64,000 nucleotides of DNA. It comes from Hericium rajendrae (Eukaryota > Basidiomycota > Agaricomycetes > Russulales > Hericiaceae). The translations under genes and the position numbers were made by a program. The notes beneath the pieces are model-generated. The model was not told the origin of the DNA. It was given only the letters and a program-made list of their open reading frames with translations, and ran no database searches. Shown here in pieces: positions 23,995-34,493 of the stretch; positions within the stretch are counted from its first letter, which is position 1; every line of letters begins with the position of its first letter. The stretch is from the NCBI GenBank assembly GCA_033439255.1, contig CM065892.1, forward strand, positions 62,001 through 126,000. The letters run 5' to 3'.

Positions 23995-25434
23995 TAGGCA
24001 AGTGGATGTAAGGGTCGATAGGAAGCAGAAGGGGGGGACGGTGCGGAGATGGAGGCTCGGGGTCGCGTACTTAAGGCCACCCTGCTTCTCCATCTTCCTC
24101 CCGCGCCAGAGTCCCCGGCGCCAAGTCGGAGTTGCTTCTTTCGCTTCCCGCGCTATTCTATCTTTTCTTCCGTTGTGCGCTGACCAGCATCCTGGCCTTT
24201 CTCTACGCTCTATCTGCTGTACGCCCGCCGCCCACGAGGATTTTTCCAATTATCGCCTTTTTCGTGCATTTACACCATCGCCTTGCGACGATTGCCATGC
24301 CCCGTAGGCATACCAGCCGCACCTGCACCGCCGTGACGCCGACCGCGTCTTACGTCTCCGACCGCGCCCCGAGCGGTCGGTCTCGACGGAAGCACATCAC
24401 AGCAACGCGTCCTGCGATCGCCAGGCTGGCGAATTTAAATTGATTCGAAGCCGCATCTGATCGACAGATGCGCCGGTGCTAGGGCACATTCTTGAAGCAC
24501 GACGCATACGCGAAGAACAAGAACAGCATTCCACCGGGTGCCTATCCTGATCTGGAAGATGTGCAACCACGATAGACTCTCTTGCGCTAATCAAGATGAG
24601 CTCCGGCAACACCCGATCACTTGTTCTCCTCGTCGTCTATGCGATATCGCTTGACGCTCTCCGCTGCCGCATGGCGCAGCGAAACAAGTCTATATTCGGC
24701 TTCCAGAACCCCATTTTTGTCTTCGGCGCCGCTCGGCGAATGACGCAGTGGACCCGCGGTGCACACATGTACCTTTGAGAAGATGATGGGAAGGCACACG
24801 CGCCCGACCGTCAAACCCGACGCGTCCAGCCGCCTAGCCCCAGCCAGCCAGCCTTCCGCTCCATTGATACCTTCTTTTGTCGCCGCGCAAGGCTACGTTA
24901 CACGTAGCAAAAGGCCGGCGCCCAATGCCCCCACACTCGCCGCTATCCGGCGAGCACGCCGGACCACAAGGGCGCCCGGCGTCCGACACGCAACATGACC
25001 CACATCTTCCAACCACCGCCTCCCGCCTCACGTGCTCACAGGCAGCGCGCCGGACGCACCATCTTCCTGCAATGATATGATATCCAACATTTTGGCACCG
25101 CCACTGTTGCCGATTCCTCCATCTCATCCCTCGAAACCCGATCCGAGGCCGCGTCCTGCGTCGAGTATGTGTCCCTGGTACACTTATCTAGAAAATGATC
25201 CTTGTGCTCCGTGAAAACACATACGTACATGGCGTCATTGTCTGCGATCGATCGGTAAGCAAGCCCGTAATTGTTGGATTTGTAGCCAAGAAACTGAGTG
25301 GACAAAGCAGCGGCACGTGTTTGACAGTATACCCTCCCCACATTCTCCGATCTTCGGCGTGTAGTCTGCAATCCGTGCGTAGTCGCGGAGAACAGCAGTA
25401 CTTCCGATGTCCGTTCAGTGCCATCAATCGGGCG

Positions 25435-25700
25435 CGGCGTGCAGTCTGAGTCTTGTGAGTCCGAGTCGAATGAGCAAGGCACGTCCTGTACTATCTGCAC
25501 AGATGCGATATATGACTTACCCGAATATATCATGTTGCAGACTATTCTAGATTTGAATTGCATCCTGCTCGTCCGGAGTCATCAATCTAGTCATATGCAG
25601 CGGCAGATCTGCTGCAAGTCCTGTGAGTCTCCTGGAGAAAGCATATCCTGTGCCGTTCGTACGGATGCAAAATATGGACCTTGTACCTACGTGATCGACT
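25435..25700. repeat. Degenerate direct repeat, two copies about 170 bp apart
   Basis: Blocks near 25440-25525 and 25612-25690 share CTTGTGAGTC/CTGTGAGTC, AGCA, TCCTGT, GATGC and ATATG in the same order. In one plus-strand frame both read as SCES...SC...TDA.Y. Similarity is visible but low. Confidence 0.4.
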
Positions 25701-27520
25701 CCCGTGCTCCAGGCTACTGAGCTTCGCGAGGAAGGCATGTCCGCACAGATCCGAAACGCGGCTTTTTTTGCTTACCTGGCTCTTACGCTGCAGGTCGTTC
25801 TACACAAATATGAATGGCGTTACCGGCCTCCCACACTCACCATTATATTCCGCCATCAATGCATTTCATCAATTCCTGTCTTTAGTTCCGCTGCAGTGCA
25901 TCGCCGCCATCTTCCATCTTTCGGCAAACGGGTATGTGGGGGTAGAAAAATATTCTTTGAGGCGTCGGCGGATTTCCCTCGGCGATAATTTCGGCTTTAA
26001 CTTAACATCGAGCGGGCTGTGGATGATCCGTAATCTGCATCTCTAGGCATAGCGGGGGTGCTGCAAGGCCTCGGGACATGATATAGAGAAATCCTTTGGG
26101 CTAGATCGAAGAGGTTCGTTGCCCCGCGACGTCTGGAGCTATGACAGAGAGATCTTGTTAGCCATATTGACCGGGATCGGGAAGGTGGAGCATTATTCTG
26201 ATGCTTGCAAGCCAGACTCTGGATTGACGACGAGCAAAAGGGGTTCGACGTTCTCAGCATGACGATGTCTCGACTATCCTACAGATATCTTGCCGGCTCA
26301 ATTAGCCGAGGCTGTCAACGCCGGGTGGAATTGTTCTCTCTGTAGAGCTGGAAAATTTCTGGATCGCTGGAAGTGAGTCATGAACGCGGATGGGTCTCGG
26401 TCGTGGATACAAGACTTCGGAACCGATAACGACAACGACTCCCTCTTTGTTCGCACGCACCTCCTTCGTCCTTCCGGGTCTGTAGACGACGGCTTCTGGT
26501 GATCTTGAGAAGCTGGAGCTCAGATGTCAACACCAATGGGCTTCTCCGCGACCGACCTAGCGCGGAGTAGGACCGAAGGCTCGCACGCTCGTCGCCGTGC
26601 CATGATACCCTTACCCCGCGCACGTGAGATGGATAGAGCACTCGTTATACAGTCCCAGCACACCAAAGGGCAAGTTATTATCCCGTCAAGCGACCCGCCG
26701 ATGCACCTTCGAAGATTCTTTGATCCACAAACACCGCTCAAATCCTTCAGATACAATTAATCATAGACTTATTCCCCCGCTGGTCATTGCGTTGAGGCTG
26801 TCGAGCGCCCTTCCATGGCAGTCGTGCCTGCGGCTGGAGCTAGAGCTGGAGCGAAGGAATGTCGAAGCGGTGACAGCCGCGGGTACCACGGGCAACGGCC
26901 AGTTTCGGCTGGAGCCATCTCTCGCATTTCACAGGATCAAACGCCGCCTTGCGCCGCATCCCCGTTCGCATTCAGCCGTACAATTTGTGAGCTTCGCCCG
27001 AGCCCGTGCGGGACGCATCACCTCGCGAGAGCAGCGATGATGCAGCCTATATTCTCGGAGTCGAGCTCCGCTCGAGTTCCGAAAGGCTGACTCTGTTGGT
27101 ACGCGCGAGCCTGGAGTTATGGACCGTACGTGAACATCCGCACCACCTAGACCGCGTTCGCGCCTATTGAAAGCATGGAAGCAGATCACATAAGGCGTGC
27201 GGACGTACCGAGCGGGCCAGACGGCCACGCCGCCGGTGAACAAGGACCTTCGCAGCGTGATGTGGTACGGATTGTTCCGCGCAACCCTATGCGCAACCCA
27301 CTTGCTGAACCATGATCAAGACCTCCCCCCTCTCCGTTCATCTCATCGCAAGGCGCATCATGGGTTCCTGAACAATATAGGTGAGCAACATGGCGTACTA
27401 CGGGCGCGCTTTGCGGCTGTGAGCTTACGTCGTGTCTGCACAGATTTATGGCCCCTTCGCAACCGTGTCCTCGATGCCGACGACAGTAACAAATGGCCGA
27501 ATACGCTGTGCTACGTGGAG

Positions 27521-27553
27521 ATGAGATGTAATACTATGAGATGTAATACTATG
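27521..27553. repeat. 15-bp perfect tandem duplication
   Basis: ATGAGATGTAATACT occurs twice head to tail (27521-27535, 27536-27550), followed by ATG. It is non-coding. Confidence 0.85.
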
Positions 27554-28015
27554 CCCCCGACCCTGCACACAGTGAGCTAGCCCATATCCATTCTTCATCG
27601 TCATCTAACGTCCAGCTCGCCCTTTTGGTTTTTTTTTACTAAACCAGTCTATCGATCAGCTATCCTGTCGCAGATACCGTGTCCCGGCTAGTGGTCCTAC
27701 GTAGCACGACAATAACAACTGTGCCTCTCAATTGTTGGCGCCGTAAGGTGTGCAACAGCGTTGCACTGCTGATTGTCCGCTCCTTCGGAGGATCAATTAC
27801 GGAGCCAACGTGTATGCCTAAATGAAAGAAGGTGCGTACCCCTACGACCACACTTCCTCTCTTGATGTCTTATTGTGTAGGTCGACGCCGGCGTTACTGC
27901 GTCCCAGCTATAGAGGCTTTATTTGTTTCAGGACTCTGGCAGAGGGTACCTCAGTTACTCGATCTCGAACTCGAGGTATGGGAGAACGAAGGCCCATGCC
28001 CTCATCGGCGCCATG

Positions 28016-28039
28016 CTTAAGTCCGAAACTTAAGTCCGA
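28016..28039. repeat. 11-bp direct repeat with 2-bp spacer
   Basis: CTTAAGTCCGA occurs at 28016-28026 and at 28029-28039. It lies in the gene-poor island. Confidence 0.8.
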
Positions 28040-30702
28040 CAGGGATTGCATCCTGCCTGATGTCGGGTACGTCTTCCAATATCCTTACGCAGTAAATCGA
28101 TGGGGGCTCTGACCCCAATTCTATAGGACATATATGCTAAAGCCGACTTGAGACACAGCTCAATGACTACAAACGCTATAATTTTAGGGTGGATATGGAG
28201 CCGCACGTCGTCGGACCAACGTGAGTGCTTTGTTAACGTTAGGGCATGATGTAGCGATTTCTTGATAAATCGTATCAGGATAGCTTAATATGGATCAGGA
28301 CAGGATACGTATCCCGCCAGTCGTTGCACATGCTTCTGCGACGTTCGTACTTGGCCAGTACTTGGCCACGTGGATAAACAATTCACGCGACAAGGAAACC
28401 AGGGGAATCAAGCGCCGTGCGCTGCTTCTAATGCAACATGCAATTTTCAGGAGTGGTGCCTTGTAACTTAGTCGAGAGCAGGTCGTCATATGGGATCTGC
28501 ACTCTTCTAGGCCTAATCTGAGCTTCAAAGTACGACGAAGCAGTGCGCTTAGCTATCATACTTACTTCACGAGCAGGATCCTCTATGAACCGCATCGTGC
28601 GACCGCACAGGACCGCACGTACGGTTGACGTTGTGGAGCGTACGCACTGGGTGCAGTATACTTTGCCTTCCTTTGCCGCCGGACGTGCGCCTATTACGTC
28701 GCGCAACACTTTAATTTGCCGCCGGGTGCTTGGCCCAGTGGAACGCCATGTCATTTGATATGGCCGCATCAGGCATCAGGAACGCCAGTCACCGAGCCGA
28801 ACAACTCGACAGATCGGCGGGATCGATGTGCGAATCTGGCTACGGGCTTCTGCGGGTGGGGATGATAGGCGGGAGCGTTGCGGATCGGTGCAGGCTATCT
28901 CCTCCGATGCGTATCAACGTGTCGTGATGGATAGCCTCGATCCCTGGCTGGGCGAACGCGAGAATCTTTTGACTCTCGTGTGTGCATGTGATCGCGACTG
29001 GTGCTGCACAGCGTACGACTCGTTGATATTGATTGCCGGTGGTCTGTACAGGGATCTGAGGAACACCAAAGGGCTCAGTCGCAAGAACGATTTTCGCTGT
29101 ATTTTGCAACGCAGGTATATTAGAATTTATTGGTTCGAGAAATTCTAATGTTTTTGCTGTACTAGTGAGATTTCGGAACTTTGTAATGGAGGATGCCATC
29201 CATTTCGTCCTAGATTCTATTGTGGCACATGTCCGACTCGGAGGTCGAGACTCTACAGTCGATCGAGGGCGATAAGATACGGCAACAGCAAGTTTCAACT
29301 CTGAGCCGTGGCTAAGGCAACGTGAAAAAGTGAGGCAATAAAATGAAGCCATTTGTAGCTTATACATTTTTCACATACGACGGACTGAAACAAAGGTCAT
29401 AAGCTCCATCATTTTAGAGAATCGGGAACGACGGACACGGAACAACGTGGCTGTATCATCTGTGCCTTGCAGAGCACTTCTGTGGACCACCGATTATCGA
29501 GAGATAGGCTTGCGAACACGAGCTGTAGTCAGCTTGCTCATTATTGGCATGTGAACCATAGTCGCAGTGACAACCCAGGTTGCTTGATTTGTGCACCTTG
29601 CCGGGTGTCTCACTTCATAGCCTGGCAACAAGAACTTTGCCTGTAAGCACGAACGAAACGCCACGATAGTTGATGCAAGGTCGGGCAGGTCCGGCTGAAA
29701 GTACTCACTGATATCTCTGTTGACCGTACAAAGCACGTATGACAAGTAGGTCGGCCTGATGATTAATCGGATCCAGACCGACCATAGGCTCCGTCAGGCC
29801 TTGAGGCCATCAGGTCTGCCAAGTTCAGTTTGATGGCTTCTGGCTTCGGTTGCAAAGTCGCGCTTCGCGGCGGGTTAGACGGGGATCAAAGGCCTGTGGC
29901 TTCTACTTTGTAACATTAATTGAATCAATAGCACGTTGAACGGCGGGCGGTGACAGTACCTGAAAACTACCATTGTTGACAAAAGCGTCCCGCCATCCCG
30001 TAGAAACACGCGCTAGTGTTCCACGAGATAGCGACCATGCAAGAACAAAGATACCGGCCACACCATGGTAGGAAGCAACCGCGTTGCAGTATCTGTCAAC
30101 ATGACCGGCGGCGCTGTTGGGATACTACAATCGTTCAGCACTTTGCGCCTGCACGTGAGACGAACAGTGACGGTTGGGGTAAGTCGATGCAGTGCTCCTT
30201 GCAATGTACATGGAGCCGGCTGACGGTACCGTTCTGGTGGAAACTAAGTCACTTTGATTCAAGTCGGCGTAACCAGATTGGAAAGGGCCTTCGAAGAATT
30301 TGGCCTCGTAAACTGAAAAGGCGATATCTTTGTACGCTAAAATGCATCAGTATGGGCGCTGCGGACGATTGAGTAAGGCATAGTACTAGTATTGCATCAT
30401 TGCATCCGACGACACTGTCGTCACCTGAAAGCTCATGCACTCATGCATGGTTCCGAACGAAATAGACGCTAGAGCACCGGTTGTTGGTATGCATACCGGA
30501 AGATGTAGCATTGACGAGCTGTCGAAGTCGTGGCCTTAGAGATCAGAGCATGCCCAAGCATTAAGCCGATCTTACCGGCAGTGACACATCGGGGAACGCT
30601 ATTTGCGGGCCAATAGCGGGCCGTAATCTGTCTTGGAAACAATACGAGATGCACCGTTTTCGGTGCTTGCTATGGTGCATTTGGATTACTGCGCGAGAGC
30701 GT

Positions 30703-30722
30703 CAAATATGATATCATATTTG
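30703..30722. repeat. 20-bp perfect palindrome
   Basis: CAAATATGAT followed directly by its reverse complement. It lies in the gene-poor island, 55 bp from a second perfect palindrome. Confidence 0.85.
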
Positions 30723-30776
30723 GGCTGTTTCATCACATCAACTCGAATGCGAGAGGAGATACTCACCAGAATGGTA

Positions 30777-30794
30777 GTCTGCCGATCGGCAGAC
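30777..30794. repeat. 18-bp perfect palindrome
   Basis: GTCTGCCGA followed directly by its reverse complement. No flanking gene explains it. Confidence 0.85.
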
Positions 30795-31472
30795 GTTTCG
30801 TCGTATGATGGTTAGAATGAATGGTTGTATGAAACATCATGGGATGGTCAATAGCGCTACATGGCGCGTCTGCCGCATGGCTAGGAATAAAGGACATTTG
30901 ATTCGGAGAACTTTGCGGGCTGGTTCGCGTCGTGTCATGTCGCCACTAGTACTGATGCGTCAGTGAAACCCGTTCAGAGGGGTCGACAGAAACGCAGAAA
31001 AAAACGCATGCCTACCAAGAAGCACAGCTAGGCTACCATGCTACATGGTCGCCGAAATCGACTCGACAACAAACGAGTCTGGAGTGATGTTTGAAGTTGA
31101 GACGGGTGTGGAGAAGAACGCGGACACGTGACGTTTCGTGAAGCGGTGGCTTTCGATTTGAAATTGTCGTTTCGGGAGTCGTCTGACTGGAGGCTCGTCG
31201 CCTCCTTCTCACCACTTCTCTTTCTCTTTCTTGCCTCTTGTCTGTGCTCTTACCACTTCAATATACCAGGGTTTCAGTTTATTTGTATAGTAAGTTTCTG
31301 GTTCATCATAGGATTTGATACGGCATCACGGTGCGTGACTCTCGTAAGGCGCTTCATCGACTCCGTTGACTCAATACATGCGTTGCATCACTCACTCGTA
31401 GACATTTCGACCTTTCTAGACAACCTTACCAAAAAGCCTACTCCGTAGACCACAGAATATCTGCTCATACTC

Positions 31473-34099
31473 ATGGATATCGTGGATTCACCTCCACTAT
31501 CACCCATTCTCTCCCATGCGACGCGTCGAGAAGCCAAGGAGCGAGACCGGAGATTGCGTCGCTCCACTTCAACCTTCTCCAAAGAACGCGGAAAATCGTC
31601 AACACATGAACTGGCACGCCTTCTGTTTTTTGAGGAGCGCGAAGCAAAGGACCTCAGGAAGATGGTCGTGACGGTCACGGAGCAGTTGAGGGAAGAGTCG
31701 CAGCGTGCGAACGAAAACGAGCGGCGGGCTAAGGAGGCGATCTTGCGCTACAAGGCCATCAACGATGCTAGGATAGCTGCGCAGCAGGAAGCAGCACGGG
31801 TGAATGAAGAACTGAGGCTGTATAAACTACAGCTCGAAAATGCTCAACGTGAAATCTTTAAGGCCCAGGAAGTCCTAGACTCTGTTGAAGTACAGAGATA
31901 TGATGCCGAAGCTAGCGCTGCTCGTGCTCGTTCGACGGCCCGGAAGATCAAGGAGGCACGTCTCATCGATTTGGCCAGAGAACAAGGTCGAAGGATGGGG
32001 ATGCAGGAGGGTATGGCCAGAGGCCAGGAGTTGGGTTATCATCGAGGACGCTCGGGCGATTATAGAGCTCGAGGGACTCCTGGGCCATACCCACCACTTG
32101 ACTTCGACGACATTCAAAGCTTCGACTCCGGACTGGATCCTATTGAGGAGCCCATATTGAACTTCCCCAGCCCGGATGAGGACGGCGGTCATGTTTCGCC
32201 TCCTCGCGTATCCCCTCCCCGCATTTCACCCTCTCGAGTTCCTCAAGTCCCCGCCACCCCTCCTCCCGTAGTCGTTCACCCTCCGGACGGCGAGATTCGT
32301 CCAGTCCCAGTACGCAATACGTCATCTCCTTTGCGACATCCCGCCAGCATCATCCCGATGGATGGATTTATACCCCATGCAGATGCAGATTCTCATATTC
32401 GTCTGCCACCCCCTCATGAAATGCAGCGTGCTCCTCCGACTCCGGAGCCATCACCAGGTCCGAGTCTCCCGCAGGACCTTCCGCAAGACGATGTCCCCCT
32501 CATGGTGCCCAATCCAGGCTCACGCCATGGTTATCCTTCACTGGAGGAGATCCGGCACCAGCGTCGGCAGCGCAGGCCTGGTTCTCCTGAATCCCAGGGT
32601 TCAACGACAATTTCGCAGTTTGAACTCGTCAGCGAACCCAATGGGTCGACTTATCGACCATCCCGGAACAGGAGCAGCCGTGCTCTCAGTGTGATACCTG
32701 AATCCACCAGTGGCGGCACAAGTCCAGCTGCCGGATCTCGCAGTGTCGCGGGTGATCCATCTCGCCCCCCTTCAGCGTCTCCGAGCGGGCGTGGCGGCGT
32801 AAGTACTGTATCACAATCCGGACTTATATTGTGATGAGCTGACGCTTTCTGCCTCGGTATCTCGTAGTCAGTGCGCGGTGATCCACATCAAATACCAGCG
32901 CCCTCCACCATGATGGTACCAACGCCGCAAGCCCCGACGCCTGTTGTCGCAGGTCTCGATCAGCAGAGTCCGCACTTTTATCGGCGGCCCAGCTACGCCT
33001 CTTCTTCGAGTGGATCATTGAAGCCAGGCAGTGCTTCCCGAACGCCCGTCGGTTCAGATCGAAGTCTTAATCGGCGGAGCTCGTCGTCAGTGCCTGATAT
33101 CACCGTTCAGCCTCCAGTACGCTTTCAGTCCATCTCTCATCTAACTTTGCATCTGATGAACTTCCGATACAGTCTCGTCCGTCTTCGCAGACACCGCAGC
33201 AGACACCCGTTACCACGCATGGTGATTTCCTCAGCGCTGAAGATGCTGCAAACAGACCTATGCCTCCACCCGGAACACCTCCAACTCCGGACGTCAATTT
33301 ACCGTCCGTCGCACAGCCGCCTTCGCCAGGCGTCCAGGTCGTCTCCGAACTGCCCCCTGGTTTCGTCCCACTGGGTCCCTCAACGCCTCTCGCGACGCCG
33401 TGCCAACCACCTAACATGACGCCCACGTACTCCCCCGCTGGCGTACCCCTCCCGCCTTCAGGCGGTACCTCCTTCTACACCAGTTCTCGCGGCGGCTGGG
33501 GCGCACCTACTCCGCAGGCAGGACAGGACACAACTGGTAGCCTTCCATACATGACCCCCGGCCCCGCACCAAGCGCCGCAGGCTCGAGACGTTCGCGGGG
33601 CTCCCGCCACGGCGGCTCCGACCCCCGCCATGCCGGCGCCGACCCCGCAATGGTCGCCCTCCCACCCACGACCGCCGGCTCTTCCATCGTATACCCCGAC
33701 CGCAGCCTGCTCTCACACGGCGGCGCCGCGCCCCTCGAAGACTCCGACTCCGTCACAACCGAGGACGACAGCGCGAGCGCGGTGAGCTCGAGCCTCGCAA
33801 GCTCGAACGACACGCTCACGACACCCCCGCCGCGCTCGCGCCAGCGCGCGGGCAAGCCGAAGGGCAGCAGCGGATACGCGGCGGCGCCGATGCCGGCGGG
33901 CCTGCAGTATCCCGCGACGCCGAGCGCGCGGACGCACATGTCGACGCCGGGCGCGGTGGGGCGCGTGCCGCTGCCGCCGTCGACGAGCGCAGGGACGGCG
34001 AGCCCGCGGACGGCGGGGACGTATACGCCGCATTACAGTGCGATTAATGTGAATGCGGGCATGACGCCCGGTGCGCGGCATTCTTCGCTGAGGTCTTGA
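31473..34099 (+). CDS. Coiled-coil and proline-rich protein (paralogue of 10584 gene)
   Basis: The function is unknown. Introns 32799-32867 and 33117-33172 give 833 residues. A charged coiled coil (about residues 40-190) contains EELRLYKLQLENAQREI, EASAARARSTAR and EQGRRMGMQEG. These align in order with EELGMYKVQFQTAQAEI, EASAARARDTAR and EEGRRLGYQEG in the gene at 10584. The tail is Pro/Ser/Thr-rich and ends in ARHSSLRS. There is no membrane segment or catalytic motif. The 5' exon is AT-richer than the GC-rich final exon. The gene is convergent with the Nup98 gene. The pair implies an old duplication within about 21 kb. Confidence 0.78.
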
Positions 34100-34493
34100 A
34101 GCTGGATGTCTCTTGCTAGTGTGTTCTGCGTTATCTGTGATGATGAGACGGCTGGTTTCTGTCCTATCTGCGGCGTAGGATGCTGTCCGGCGTGGATGTA
34201 CTTTACCTTATGATCGAGCAATGATATGCCATGACTTGACGCACTTTCGACAAATCCCTGGCGAGCTGTCGTTGCAGGTACTGTATGGATTGTGACACGT
34301 CGTACTGATCATATTCCAGCCAAACGTATGTACAGTATATGTATCAGATAAACTACGCTACAGACAACGACGGGCATAACCAGACATAGCAGAGGGTGAC
34401 TGTGGGGATCATAAAGGTGAAGGGAAAATAGAAAAGAGGCGCTGACAATTGCTACGCATACATACATATCGAACGAGGTCCAACTCCCCTAGA
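34100..34493. other. Convergent spacer between coiled-coil and Nup98 genes
   Basis: A 394-bp spacer between two stop codons, presumably both 3' UTRs. I see no other feature in it. Confidence 0.5.

Larger units (their letters stand above)
23995..31472. other. Gene-poor island
   Basis: About 7.5 kb without a supportable gene. Only short ORFs occur on either strand (the longest two are 175 codons, 25036-25563 and 28840-29367, both minus). None shows a domain, splice continuity or the coding bias of neighbours. The base composition is less GC-rich than the flanking genes. It holds small direct repeats and palindromes (listed separately) but no recognisable reverse transcriptase, integrase, transposase, LTR pair or tRNA. 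It may be decayed repeat sequence. The left end probably contains the promoter of the zinc-finger gene and the right end that of the 31473 gene. Confidence 0.55.

Noticed and set aside
23995-24249. Upstream in-frame start for the C2H2 factor at 24249
   Set aside because: The extension lacks coding character, and the ATG at 23994 starts the well-composed N-terminus.
25036-25563. 175-codon minus-strand ORF in the island
   Set aside because: It has no recognisable domain, no splice continuity and no clear coding bias. One long ORF is expected by chance in this length of GC-moderate DNA.
28840-29367. 175-codon minus-strand ORF in the island
   Set aside because: No domain or motif and no supporting context. 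It overlaps another open frame on the plus strand, as random sequence would.
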